From Paramarasmius palmivorus (taxonomy: Eukaryota; Basidiomycota; Agaricomycetes; Agaricales; Marasmiaceae), in the NCBI GenBank assembly GCA_037176845.1, contig JAYKXP010000123.1, positions 62,001 through 126,000 on the forward strand: DNA of 64,000 nucleotides, read 5' to 3'. The position numbers were made by a program, and so were the translations under genes. Below are positions 23,190 through 36,718 of this stretch, in pieces. A model generated the notes under the pieces. It ran no database searches, was not told the origin of the DNA, and saw nothing but the letters and a program-made list of their open reading frames with translations. Every line of letters starts with the position of its first letter. Position 1 is the stretch's first letter.

Positions 23190-23620
23190 TTCATGTGTGT
23201 CTATTACCTCTTTCACTCGATTAATGAACTGTCGAGCTAATTCGTTTTCCATAGGTTCAACTTCTTGTCTGTTTGTTGGTCATATCCATGCTATCTCATT
23301 TCGTTTATTTGTTTTCGAGCTTGCTTTTGTCTATGTATACCCCCTATGCGTCTCAGCTATCGTTTCCTTTTCTATCCTCGTTTTTATATGACACTATTGC
23401 CGGCCGTTTCTTCGCCATGTCTCGTTCCTATTTGTATATTCATCAAGAACAGTATGCTGCTATATTCCTTCTGCTTTCCACCTTGATTTCTCGCCTGTCA
23501 TGCTTCTATCCTTACATTCTCGTCATTGCTGCTATTTTTAGCCATGGTTCAGTCCCAGTATCGCCAGTTGCGCCTACACATGTTGACCTTTATTCTCCCG
23601 AGGATGAGCCTTGAGTACCA
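23190..23620 (+). other. 3' UTR region of membrane gene copy 2
   Basis: Contains the shared 3' UTR intron (acceptor CCATAG near 23,253) and about 270 bp of sequence homologous to the other copies. No coding content is supported. Confidence 0.4.
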
Positions 23621-25920
23621 TCGTCGAGCGATCGTTGCGTGTACAGTGCAAGAAACGGTAAAAAGAATCCACAGCGTCGAGAAAGCGGTACACTTTCCGC
23701 ACCGCATTCCACCCAAGCACTCCGTGATAGCATGGTCTGAATGTATCATCGACCATTCGCCGATGAAATCCGCTACCCTTGATACATGTCTGTCGCTCGG
23801 TCGGCCAACATACAACTATCAACTGTCATTCGGGAACAAGTGAAGCATCATTCATTGGGTTTATACTGCCCAAGCTACGTCTGACATCTGGAGCGTAATA
23901 CGGCACTTTAGGTAGACGAGGATATCCCGGATATCTACTAACATGACCTATGTCACATCGACATGAGCAAACGTTCAGCACGGTAGCGAAACCTGAATTA
24001 CCTGACGCCTGACACCACGCGCCAGCCTTAGACTAGACATGCATGACGAGCTCCGAAGGACATCTACACGGGTAGAAAGCAGGTGGAGGTAAGCACTACA
24101 AGCAGTATCATAATCAAAAAGATGTGACTTACCAGCTTTGTTATCATCCGTGTAGGTAACCCTGCACCCAGGGAACATGAATTGATCGTGTTCGAATTGT
24201 TGGTCGTTCCAGCCGCCGCTAACACTGTTTGAACATCAGCAACTCCAGCGCAGACTAAACGACAGAACGGACGTCGAACATTGACAGGTCACGGAAGCAG
24301 TCTAGAAACAACTGCCGGCGTACGATAGAGTAGCTCCCGCATAAATCTAGATAACCGTGAGCACGAGCTATATATAGAGAGTAGACATTGAACGTACCTG
24401 ACCGCTTGAATACCTCGGATTGACAGGCCCAGTCTAGGATAGGCATATGGCGCTGAACGGCATCTGTGGAACAAGAACGAGGGTCAGCGAGTTCGATAGA
24501 TATAGGGTACAGGCACAACATACCTCTGACCTGGTAGAGTATGGCTACGAATCGTGGAAGGGAACACAAAGGAGTTGATTCTTAGAAGCACTCTTAGCGC
24601 TCGGAGCTTGCTGGTAGTGTGCAATACCTACCCTTGGAACCTTCATCGAAGCTCGAACGTAAGAAGAGAACTTCTGGAAGCCGACAAGAATGGTATAACC
24701 GAATCTCTATGTTACGTGCCCAGGGTGATGCGACAACTTGGGTTCACTGCGGGCGCGAACACGAGCACGACGTTCTAGTCGCGCAGATCGATGGTTCACA
24801 ACCGCCTGGATGGGATAAAGGCTGCTCTGAGTCTAAGGGGTTGATAGCATTCTCGTTGACGCGGTGGCTCCCAGTTTGGCGTGGTCGTTGTCGCCGGAAT
24901 GTGGCAAAGGGTTATTCTACAACGTGTGTCAGTATTAAGTATATATCTCGATGAAGAAGTTATTCGGAAACTTACCTTGATCCTGGTAGTCGGTAAGCAG
25001 ACGTTTCTCATCCCAAAAAGCAAGGATCTGCTGTTACTTGAGGCCTACGGGGGTCGTGTTAGCTCTAGGAAGTAGTGAAATACGGAATGGGAATAGGGAG
25101 GCATGAACGAAGAAGGTAACAACGAGAGAGAATGTCATCGGAGGAGAAGTGACGGACATGAGGTAGATGAATGAGAAATAAAGCAAAGCGTGAAAAGGGC
25201 CAGTCGAACCCGATAGCATGCACATACCTGACAACATTTTCTGCAAGAACCCGCTTTACCGCCAAATAGTTTACATCTGCGTTTGGTCTTCATGATATCG
25301 GTGACAAACGGCTCGGAGACGATATACGAACTGCAAACAGTATTTAGTAAGCACTAGGACAAGGGATGGAATAGCGAAGAGCACTCACAGTATATCAACG
25401 ATTGATAATACCAGCCCTCATGTCCTAGCGAGCGCACGGTTTCTGCAGATGAGGCAAGAGTTGTATCGCGTTCCTTGTGGATATGTCTAGCAGGAACGTG
25501 TGCCAAAGGAAGGAGAAAAAAAGTAGGGAATCATCACATACGTCTAGTTTCCTTGGAAGCATCACCAATCGATATCGCACGCGCGGCGGCAAGAGGAACG
25601 TGTTGGAGTAATCGGTTGTCGAGGGCTGAGGCTTGTAGGGAATTTGCGCCTATGAGGGCAAGGGATGAGACACTTGCTGAGTGGAGGAATGCGGCAGGGG
25701 ATATTCAGCAGGAGTCGGAGGACAAAAATCGCTGTGTGAAGAGAGGGAGCGATATGGTCGTGTTTGGGAACCTGATAGTCTGGTGGTTGCCTGGTAGAGT
25801 CTGAGGATGGATTTGTGTGGGGTGTCGGCGCGATAGTCGCGTGTAGTCGCTGTCTAAGTCGGAGCTGAACGTTGTGGTCATCGGTGAGCAGAAGGGAGCA
25901 AAGGAAAGGGGAAAAAGGAT
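23620..25920 (-). other. Beta locus, unit B copy
   Basis: Aligns with 5.4-7.64 kb and 61.2-62.95 kb. The cysteine-rich exon at about 25,229-25,320 reads MKTKRRCKLFGG and GSCRKCCQ before a GTATGT donor. The first exon block (Val-Pro-Leu-Ala-Ala) lies near 25,550-25,610. Compared with unit A, that block and the start of the cysteine exon each differ by one or two bases in length, which changes phase; this copy may be non-functional. No domain recognised. Confidence 0.38.
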
Positions 25921-25930
25921 GAAAAAAAGA

Positions 25931-25982
25931 CTCCGCTTATGTCAAAGTTCTAGACTTCCAGGCACAATACGTCACGGCGCCA
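25931..25982 (-). promoter_or_regulatory. Candidate beta-locus promoter element, unit B
   Basis: CTCCGCTTATGTCAAAG, then CCAGGCACAATACGTCAC and GGCGCC, in the same order as at 7,645-7,697 and 62,955-63,002. Confidence 0.42.
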
Positions 25983-26079
25983 AGACACAGTTTCGATTCT
26001 CAATTCCATACCTGCAGCTGCAGGAATACAGGACACAAACAGTATCGTTGTCCAGTAACTAGAGCGCCAATACCCAGGA

Positions 26080-27110
26080 AACTACATCTGCCTACGATAG
26101 TAACAGCGCCAGTCGATTGTATTCACAGCCATCCACAAGCTCCATCTACCGATACAGTGACATGGTACTTCTGTACCTCCCACTTGCGGATCCCCCGCTT
26201 CTTAGCCCAATATCAGCCTTCCCCACAGTAACAAGCAAGGATCCGCATCCGATGGCCAGTTCTTTGCATGCGAAATTCGGGGATATTAGGCCTTGATTGT
26301 ACCGAGTGAGTACCTAGATTTCGAGAAATACAGCGGAACCATACCTTCAATGCTAGTTGATTCTTCGTGTCGGAGCGTTGTAATGGCCTTGGAAAAATAA
26401 AAGACGAGAATGGGGTAAAACTCTGGCGGTTGAATGGTCTTCACTGATTCCTTCAGCCTTTCTTTCAGCCTTGTTATGCCTGAAACCTACTGCATGTTAG
26501 CGAGGATACATCGTTAGCTCTCATTGGAAGGAAAAGCCCAAACGAGAACCGTACGTGGATGCCTTCGAATACCTAAGCACTCTTTCGACAATCAATACCG
26601 CCTCTATCCGTCCCAGCCTTCCCCTTGATGCCATTTCCAACGAGTTCGGATCTAAGCTGTAGTTCTTTTAGGTACTCGTAGATTTGTGACTGATTATGTT
26701 CGATCACCGACAATCCAGGTAATAAAAAGTAGCTGAAAACTATGCCTATGGTCAGCACGTACAAGATGTCATGAGAGCACGCCAACGTACTAAGTCTTTC
26801 TCTCGGTATCCATCAACGTGCTGCCCTTTCCAGCATCCTGAGACAGAGATATTTTGAGCTCAGCGACTAATAAAGCGATGTGCAGTAAGAGACGGAACGT
26901 ACCAATTTATACTAGGGTTCATTTTCATGCAGTAGATGCGAAGAAAAAGGAAGGAATGATACTTGTCGTCGTGGTTTGGGATCAAGAAGCTGTCGACATC
27001 GTTTCCCACGACGATAACGCTTCTTCTCACACCATCACGTTCAGCTCGCTTCCCTTGTCGGCTCTCTGTCAGTGTCTGGTGTTCCCTTGAACAGATACTC
27101 TTCTGAAAGG
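26080..27110 (-). other. Gamma locus, unit B copy (most intact)
   Basis: Three blocks are readable on the minus strand. The 5' block at about 26,960-27,035 reads SVIVVGNDVDSFLIPNHDDK. A middle exon (about 26,555-26,660) reads SLDPNSLEMASRGRLGRIE and ends at a GTACGG donor. The exon at 26,345-26,479 (acceptor TTTCAG, donor GTATGG) is open for 45 codons, with RLKERLKESVKTIQPPEFYP and a hydrophobic ILVFYFSKAITTL. The unit A counterpart of the last exon is broken by stops. No known family recognised. The gene is inferred from conserved frames and splice sites. Confidence 0.42.
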
Positions 27111-30100
27111 TCGTTTCAAACGGTAACACTAAAGGATGGGCACTGGGAATTATCTCAAATCAATATACCTTCCAATCGGACGCCTGCCTATTGGCTCCAA
27201 GCCACTCGAAAGGGCTTTGGCTATGGGTATGTACCCCTATAGAGGTCGCAGGTGCTCTGAAGCCATACGCCTGGAAAATTCGTCTCCGAGACCGCCCTTT
27301 CCCTTGAAGAACCCCTTCTTGTCGTACCGGAGGTATTACGAGGTCTGTCTTCAAGCATATCGAGACCCGTCAAGATCGAGTTCTTTGTCTATGCATACCC
27401 ACATACACGCCATCTCCTAGTCGTTCCCGTTCCTCTGTATCTGAGTCTCTGGGCGCTACATCTCGATTACGGCCAGTTTCTCTTTCTTTAAAACTTTGTG
27501 TTATCTATTCAAAGGCACATACTTTCCGCCAGTTTCGGATTTCGGACTACTTATGCCTATCCCAGTCAAAACTCTGCGAGAGGCGCATAAACCCTCAATG
27601 TCCCGACTCGGACGTTTCGTCCTGCTTGTTTTGATTATTTCTAAGAAGGTCGTATCAAGTCTTTCAGTCGAAAAGGCAGCGAAATGTTGATGATTCGATT
27701 CGTTGCGGTTCAAGAACGTACTTGAATCTTGTATGATGCTATTGACTCTCGAACGATGTTTATAGCGTCGCGATAATTCGATGAATACGCAATAAATTCA
27801 GTCTCTTGGTAAAGCTGTTTGTGCTACCTCTTCAAAACCGTGTACCGTTCCCCAAGTCTCGACTTTCTGATGCAACTGGGCGTCTTCGAGTCATGATGAA
27901 TCATTCTCAGAAACGGATAGTCTCATTACCTCGTGATGGTACACAACCCGTAGAGTGTCCGTGGCCATCCTTCTGGGTAACGTTCAGGACAAAGGGAACG
28001 GACCAACTGTTTCTAGTGGGTCTGTAGATTTCGGTCCCGTATCCGCATTATCGTCTCATGAGATACTTTGATTTATGTAAGTTCAAGTTGGAAGTGATCG
28101 ATGAAGGACGTTGTACATCTATATCTCTCACGACAAGGAAATTCATTGAGAATTAAAAACGTCTGGGCTCTACCTGATTGGGAGTTATGCGAGTAACTAC
28201 ATGAGCACTCGTTCATCACACCTTGCCAAAGGCATGCAAAAACAACTGCAGAATGGGCTCGGGCCTAATCTACACGATTCAAGTAGCATTTAGAACAAGG
28301 GGGAGGCACGGAAAGTAATATAGTACCACTGGGAAGCGTCGGTTACCCAGTTCAGTTCATGTGGACATGACTCATGAACATGTGCCAGATAGTCATGGGA
28401 GCGGGATTGAAAACCTGCAAGGCTGGCAAACGAGGTAGCTCTCATATTTAAGTACCTTGCTAGTATATTGAAAACTTACCTGATTCGTCCGTTATCCGTG
28501 GACAAGTGACAACTTTTGTAATCTGGGTATTTGCTGCTCTTGGTTGTGATTGTGTAGATCCTGAGAGGAACAATGGATGATGCAGTTTCTCGAGGAACTG
28601 CCAGCGTTTCAACGCTTTGCCGGAACTATGTCAGGATTTGGGCAAGCAAACCGAGAAGACGAAACCTGATCTCAGTCGAGACGTTCAGCATTCGACAAGC
28701 GCACGCCACAATGACTCGGAGGTTCTATATAGACAGATTAGAAAAGGGTAAAATCACATGCTGCGTAAGTTAGACATGGAAGTCAATAACATACCCGTAC
28801 CTTGATTTAACACGATACATTATGGGTCTGTAGTAGTTTTTCCAGTAGGATGACAGCGAGCACGATACGTCGAACTCGAGGTTCTTTACCGGGACATATC
28901 CTAGCTTTGATCAGCGTGCGTTAGTCAGGTAGCACGACCTCAAAAGCGGCAGGAAGGTTTGTTTTGGATACTAGCAGCGGGGTCCTATGAACGAAGAACA
29001 ATTGTGAACACCTAGGATAGCGAGAAAGGACACCGAGCAACCTTCGTCCGAAGCTGAGAACTTATCAAATTACTTAACTTGTGTTTGCCTGACCAACGAA
29101 GTAGTCGAGGCTAAGGATGAGCGGCAGCGAATCACACATGCGGCTCACAAGGGATGTAAAGCTTATCTCCCACATCCGAAGCTTTCAAAGTGCCGCAGTG
29201 ATCTACGTGGAATCACGACCATGAGGACGGCAATTGGACATAGAGGACAGGTATCACTTGAGGACGACGCCAGATTAATCGGAAATCACCAAGCTGAGAC
29301 CTAGCGTATCTGCCCTTTGGCTTTGCCAAGAAGTTCCAGCATAGTATCCTGATACAGGGTGCCTTGATTTCGAGGGAAGTATCGAACCTCGGGCGTTATC
29401 GTTCACAGAAAGTGCGGCAAAGATATGCCCTAGAGCATGACACAGGTATTACAATGAGATCTGTCAATTGATGATTGACTTCAAAGCTTATTTTGATCAA
29501 GCCACAACGGAGACGCTCCCCATCGTGGAGCAAACGCATAAATGGCTTTGACTGACGTTAAGAAGTTTGGTTTGGAGTTGAAAAGTCCGAATGTAAGGTC
29601 GAGGAAAGATAGAGAAAAAGGCTACGAGATGAGTGATGCCAAGTCCAGAAAACTCAAACGCGGCGCATCGAGAAGACATATGGCATCGACCAAAGCTTAT
29701 GTTTCTAACAAAGAACAAGTCCTAGATGTACTCAGTGCGTAAGAAAAGAGTACATATATCGAACCCAATGCGTAGGTAGTCGATACTCATCGTGTACTAA
29801 AAGATCCCATGAATACTCGCCATTAACCTCTGGCATTTACCGAAGGAGATGAACGAGCATATGGGCGAGATCAAGATGCTCTGGCTCAAATACTAGTTGT
29901 CGAATCAAAACCCAGAGATCGGTGTCAGCTAGAAAGCAACGCATGAGTGGGTGAACAAGCACGGACCATGTCGCACTAACCGTGAGGTGTATTCCAATTC
30001 TCAGATATCATTACGGCACCATGACTGAGGGGGATGGCCGCAAGCGGCAAGGGCCGAACCTTTGCCCTTGAAACTTGAACGTTTGAACGCCGCCGAGAAC

Positions 30101-33100
30101 ATTCAATTCGAGGCGAAGACTCAGAGTTCACTGTAATGTATTGCATGTATAGTATCAGAATTTAGAGACAAAAGAGAGACAAAAACATTCCAAGGATGCA
30201 AGATTATATACCTAACCGTCAGGACGTGCTTTTGTTCTAGATGGCGAAGGAGGGGGTACAGAGTCAAGTGCATTGAACACCCAGGTTCCTCTGTTAAACA
30301 TCGGAACACAAATCTCAATGACCTTTGTTCTAGCAAACTAGAGGTCAGCACGTCCAAAAGGTAACAAGTATATGAATTATGCAAGAGGTCATAGTTACCA
30401 TCATTGAACACATGAACATCGCCTTTGACTGCCCCATCTCGCTGTCATCAGAGGCGTCTCCAGTACATTTCTTAGATGTAGTCTTGTTGCAACCTTATTT
30501 CTTCCCGCTAACGGACAACTGAGTGCATAGTTTGAGAGCTTAGGAGCTCGAAAAATCACCTTCACCAAGAGGAAGAGTATCAATAACCCCTGCTCCATGA
30601 GCAAGTCGGCTTGAAGCTCATCGACAGATTTTCCTTTTCCGCATCTACCGTGCTGTGCCGAGATACCATGATGAAAAGTGGTGAGCTTTCGGTGGTTCAT
30701 CTAAAGAAGTAGACTGGAATAACAGGTATGAAACGAAGTTGCATTTCTTGGGCGGGTCTATGTATCTAAAGTCTGCAATAGAGTAACGATTTTGTGATTT
30801 TGCCGAGTCTGATGACGACGGGGGTTCCTCAGGTGGTTGCGTAGATTCAGGCGCGGTGTGAATACAGTGTGTATCATTGCGGTTCAAGTTTGAGTGAAGA
30901 TTATGATTGGCTACTAGAATATCAACATCCATTGAAGAATCGTTGTGTTTAGGCTGCTTGGAAAGCGGGTTAGTCCATACACGGGTCAATAGGAGAAAGG
31001 AACGCACTAGATTACCGAGACCACAAACAAGCATGGATCTAGTAAGCTCGGAAGAAACAGTCGTAGAAAAGCTCTAGAACGCTGGCGAATGTACGGCGGG
31101 AGTCATGCTGAACAATCAGTTGAGGGCGATGGCATAGCACGAGTGACAAAAAAAAGTCAGTTCCCATCGGAGGCTGCATCCATTGCAGACATTTTACGAA
31201 TAGGTAGATATTTGAGATAGAGGACAGCGAGGAAAAGACACGAAGAGCACCCAGCTCTTTTGCCGCGTCATCAGTAAACCCTAACCCTGCTCTAGGTCTC
31301 GGAAGCGCTCAAGGCCAGCCTCAGAAAATGACTATATATGGTGCGTGGGAACCCAAGGTTGGAACTTCTGACCTGCAGCATTCCCGAAAGGAGCCAAACC
31401 TAAAGGTTCGGCAATGACTGATACTAGTCACAGCCGCGACGGCAAGATGACCATCTACACGAACGATAGATAGTGATGTGAGCCATGGTCTATCAACGGA
31501 GATAAAGTGCAAGCAAACATACCTTGATCCGGAATCAGCCTCAGATCAGCCACACGATACTCGATGATAACGCTTTTGGTGATATGTGAAGTTGATTCGA
31601 CATCTGTGACGGCAAGTACAACAATCGGAAAGACGATTGACTTGTGCCCGACTTGATGGTTGTGGGCGTACCTTACGCAGTCACCTGAGCCGGATAGAGC
31701 AACAATAGGGATAGCACACAGCAAAGATAGCGTAGGGTAGAAGCTCTCCTATGGACAGCCCCATGGGCAAGGGCTGCCTGAACAACAGATCGTAAACGTA
31801 CCTGAACACTTTATCTTTCTTGAATCACATCCCAGCCCTGGATTATGCATCTGCCTAGATCATAGGCACGCGCCTAATCATACCCGTTAGTATCGATAGA
31901 TTATGGGGGTAAAGTAACACTCACCTTCGGAGCGTGCACAGAAATAGACCAACGAGGATACGACCGAGCTTGAGATTCCGTGGCATCTCTGGCCCTGCTT
32001 CCCAAATCAGGATAGATATACCCTTCATCCAGATAGAAACGCCGACCTTGAGGAACATGGGTTGTCGGAGTAGTACCCCTTCGCCAGCATGAAAGGGAAG
32101 AGCCAGTCGAGAGTTATGGTTGCCCATTGAAAACGCGGTTCATGTGTTCAAGAGATCTGAGAAAGAGCGTGGTTGCTGTAAGTAAGGATATTAGTACACA
32201 GGCAATATAGCAGCGACGTACGTAGGAAGTTCATGGCAGAATCATATACCTACAACATCTTCCCCTTCGTACAGCAGTCCATCGGGCTAAGTATTGAGTG
32301 AAAATCTGCGTAAGAATAAACACAGGCTTAGTATCACAAATTTGATGAACAAGAGAGCTAACACCTACCTTCACGGGCTTGACGTGAAGACCGGCCGAAT
32401 GCTTGATAGGCTCTGGTCGCCGCGCTGTCGAAGGCGAGATTTCCAGCCTAAATTCAAGGAAACACAATCAGAGGTACAGGGTACGGTGCAGAAGCGGCGA
32501 CATACTTATAGCCCTGGAGCATCAATAATGTCAACTCGGATCAGCTTGAAAGCTGGTACAGGTAACGTTCCCTTCGTAGAACCCACTTCGAAGTCAAAGG
32601 TGAGCTTCGCTTGTGAGCGCATAGACAGGATTTACAGTGACTTGGGATGCAGGAATTATAGCACCGATGTTGACGTGGTATCAACTACGTGAATGTAGCC
32701 TAAAGGTGGCTATCAGTGTATATCGGTCAGCAAAGAATCTGGGCACTCACCTCAGTATAGCTAAACGAGGATATTCTCCACCTTGAAAAGAAGAAGGGAG
32801 GCTGATCGTAGTCAACTATTCTTAAAACCTGGCGGTATGCTAGCATCAATTTCAGTAAAAGAGGACAGCGCAAAGAAGGAATGGGAAGAGGTGAACCTGG
32901 GGTTGGAATCAAACGGCGGGTAAAGGAATCAGATATAGCGTACACCGTGAACAGTGAGTTTCGGTACGGTGAGGCACCATGACACAAAAAAAGGGATATG
33001 AGGATAGGTAAGGGTGAAGGCTCCGAACTAAGTTCGAGAAGCATGCCTAGGAATATCGTTCAAGACCGGTTGGTCTTGCAGATGCCAGGTACGGAGATCG

Positions 33101-33280
33101 GGTGATGGAAGGATACGAGCTGTAGTATAATTTACGTCCAACGACCTCTGGAAACACGAGGAATTCGAAGAAAAAGAGCCTACGGGATCGGTGGAAAGTG
33201 AAGACGCAAAAAAGGTAGTACAGGGACAGGAACGTACGCGCTACTTGGGATTCCAGTTGACTTTCAAATCCTATAATATA
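27111..33280. other. Unit B middle section
   Basis: Parallels 8.9-13.5 kb of unit A, with extra sequence at about 29.7-32.2 kb. Scattered minus-strand splice-like sites are present, but apart from the candidate listed separately I could not join exons. Confidence 0.3.
30121..31034 (-). other. Candidate spliced minus-strand gene in unit B-specific DNA (unknown)
   Basis: The frame starting at 31,034 is open for 129 codons and includes a Ser/Pro-rich region (PPEEPPSSSDSAKSQNR). A second frame starting at 30,700 is open for 99 codons and has a hydrophobic LLILFLLVKVIF. TTTAG acceptor-like and GTA donor-like sites lie between them (about 30,700-30,765). The segment has no counterpart in unit A. 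No domain recognised; it may be a chance frame in decayed DNA. Confidence 0.22.
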
Positions 33281-36200
33281 ACTAGATGAACGGTATCAAC
33301 ACCCCATGCCGAACTCGAGGTAAATACATTACTCGTCGATACACAATTTCATTGTTTCGACTAAGTTGTCAAACATGTTCCACCTTGAACTTCGTCCGCC
33401 GTTCCACTTTCCCATCCAGCTTCCACATATCTAATCCTAATTATTCGAGGAATCGCGCAGCCCGCATACACCGGTGCCAACAGAGTCTGAGCAGACTTGT
33501 AAGTATCAAGACTTTACGTGACACTGTGAAAAAAGAAACTACCTGTCGTCTTGGATGTATCGCTCTCCCTGGTCCCAACTATGCTCCAACAAGGGCTAGT
33601 TCTTCGAAAGTGTCAAATGTCCAATTGTCAGAATGCTTGTCGAAGCTCTGAACAACGGTCATATGGATGGTACTAGCTTGTTGTATCTTCCTACCCTTCT
33701 TCTCGCGTTCTTGGTGTTCGTATAGGATACCTGGAAAAGCTATTGTTAGCTTTCGTGCAGAGGAAGAATCGTTTGTTGAATCTACTTCACAGGAGCCCGA
33801 CCTCCAAGTTGGCTATCTGTCTTCCCAGAGCCTTCGAAACACGAGCCTTCCTCTTGACGTTTTCCAACACCCACCTCCCCTAGCCGCAACCTTTCGGAAC
33901 CAGGTACGCAATTCATGAGCGAAAAAAAAAGGTTTCGAGCGCTGACGATTCCTGGGGTGTACAAAATACCTGGGAACCATGCCTGCTGGTCGGTACAGAG
34001 AAATCGGCAATGAAAAGCTGCGATACAACATACCGAGTGTTGTCCTATAGTCGCACAAGTTCAACCTTCATCCTCGTACTATCCTTCCTTGTCACCCATC
34101 CAAACCGCGAAAGACGCCTCTTCAACTTCCAGCCAGATGTACGTCAGGGAAAAAGCTAGAGAAATAAAGACACTCAGCAGTCAGCCGAGAAACGAGCCGT
34201 GAAAGAAGCAACTCACTTTGAGATAACGTCGCCCATTCCAGCTGCCAATGGGTATGTAAGAGCAAAGAAAAAGGAAGGAAGGTTTGATGATCCTCGTGGT
34301 CGCGGTGCAAGACGTTGACAACGTTGTTTCCCACGACGTCCACGCTTCCTTTAGCACGACCACGACCCTCGGCCCCTTTTCTTCGCCTCATTATCGGATA
34401 TCCGAGGCATTCCTCCGTCCTCGTCCACACTGACATATTCGGGCAATCGAGAACCTTGGAGACGAGGGCTTGTTTGGGTTCCAGCTTCGAAAGGATATCG
34501 AGGCTGTGGCAAGGCTGTGGATATCTATCTTCGTTCGCTATTTGGAATACGTACGGAGTCACGTCCTGTATAGAGAGAATACTGAGACAATAACAGTCGG
34601 AGTCCAGGAGCATGGCATGTCTCAGCTCTGGTACGTGGAATCGTTTACACCTGAACTCACTGGATGCTAACTTCGAAGGGTTAAGAAGTCAGCGATTATC
34701 GGTTGCGCATAAGTCTCATGATGACACAAGTTTGTCAAATGGAGCTGTAGGACAAAAGCGAGGTCAGTTTGGGATTATGCGTAGCAAAATGAAGGATACT
34801 TATCAAATCTATAACGGCTAGATTTGATACCTGAAGCTATCCAGGATGTGCAAGCTGCAGGATACTGGGGAATGTAGTCTAGGAGCTGCGTCTTCGTTCC
34901 GACCTGAGAAGATAAGTGATGAATCAACGAGTCGCTGATTGAATCTAAGACCGTTCCACCCGAATAGACCCATCATATTGCTTCATTATACTCAGGAGAA
35001 ACCCCTCATGGTACGACGAGATAAGCAAGGGAAGGTAATGAATGAAAGAGGTATCCGGGGGCAATTCGGAAGGGCATACTCGTTCTCAGTTGCGTGGATC
35101 GTTTCGTTCCTTCGCAATCAACACTATCAAAGGTCATTCCGAGTCTATTACTCTAGCACGGCACAATATTAAAGAATGCACAGGACTGAATGATACCTCC
35201 TGGTTGCCAACTCGCTATCGCAGGCCCGGAGAATCTCCTTCGTTCTGGATCCATGCTCCCAGATGAAAGGTGTTCCAATGTCTTGGACTCCGCCTTGCCT
35301 GGCCTTAATATACAGGTTTATCGAAGCGTTGCGAACACTGCCAATGATGCATATTCTGGGACGACCAGAGCGTGAGGATCCGAAGTAGTATCCAAAGCCT
35401 ACACCCAACCCTTTTCCTCTCCAAAAGCTGCGGAGTCATCAATATTGATTCGGTGCTTTGATATGGTGCGATACGAACCTCGAGAACACAGCACGTTGAC
35501 GAATGACTCTCCATGAATAAAATGACTGGTAAAGTGTCGTCTCGTAGGTTCAAAGCGAGATTATTGTGGCGTTAATCGTTTACTTGGGTATTTGCGTTGA
35601 AAGGTATCATCACAAAACTAGCTCGACGAAAGCGAAAACAACTCACCTGCAGACTTGTTCTTCGTAGGTGTGCATCCCGCAAATGGGAAAGGTAGCCACT
35701 GTGAGAGAAGAGAGATAAGGTTTTTTGGGAGCAATGTTGCGCACTTTGTATCCTTTTGCATGATGAAATAACCCAAGGAGTGATACTCCTGTGCGTCCAT
35801 CACTAAACATCTTGAGACCAAAACGAGACCAAAACATCAACAGACCAGCTAGATAAATGTAATTCACCATTCGTCATAGCAGAGAAACTATACAGACCTG
35901 AATTCAAAAATTCAACCTTGGAGTAGCCCAATCCATAGTCACGGAACTGAGAACGACACCTTTTATAGCCAAAAGATAAGCACGAGATCGACTCGGAGTA
36001 TTAACAGGAAAGGCGCCACTTAGTGAATCCACGATCTCCGCCGTGTATACTACCCCATGAATGCTGAACATGAACGTTTCACGGACCTCCATTTGGTGTT
36101 TCACCGCGATACCAGCAGGATCAATTCTGAGTTCCAGAAAAAGACAGCTGTAGCGAGAATATGACCTGTATGAGCCGCTTGAAGGATAAATCTTGGAGGT

Positions 36201-36700
36201 ACCTAGTCGCCCAAATCACGACCCAAGTCTGGACCTTCAACGAGTGTATGCTGGTAATGGTTTTGTTTAATGAGTGCAGCGAGGTCACAAATAAGAGCTC
36301 TACATACTTCAGGTGCCGTATACCGTCGCACAAAAATCAAAACACGGGAAAGAGCGAGGAGCTGCTAGCGTTCAAGCGTTCCGTAGTGGGGAATGCTGAT
36401 ACTTACTGCCTTGACACTCTCATCGGCGCAAGGCCATTGTAGCGTTCAGCGTTTGGCATGCTATGGATCTAGACAGGAAAGTCAGAAAACGACCATACCA
36501 AAATAGACATAAGATCGTTGAGCGATTGCAAGCTCTGTCCTTCTCCAAAGGCTCAAGATTGCCCTATGCATATGAGTTCAAAACGAGACATCGAAACAGA
36601 ATGTCTATGCTATTTATACAATCAGTGGCAAAGACGCGATTGGGAAGATAGGTACAAGGATTACAGATAGCAATGAGAACTACTGGATACATAATGAACG
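33281..36700. other. End of unit B and decayed DNA, no complete gene readable
   Basis: Contains the fourth copy of the repeated block (34,289-34,358; minus strand GSVDVVGNNVVNV) and sequence homologous to 14.0-15.2 kb. Beyond about 35 kb there are splice-like sites but no recognised product. Confidence 0.28.
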
Positions 36701-36718
36701 TGAAGAAACACACCTCAA

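Noticed and set aside
31270..31290. AAACCCTAACCCTG resembling a telomere repeat
   Set aside because: Only about two repeat units, easily due to chance, with no subtelomeric context.
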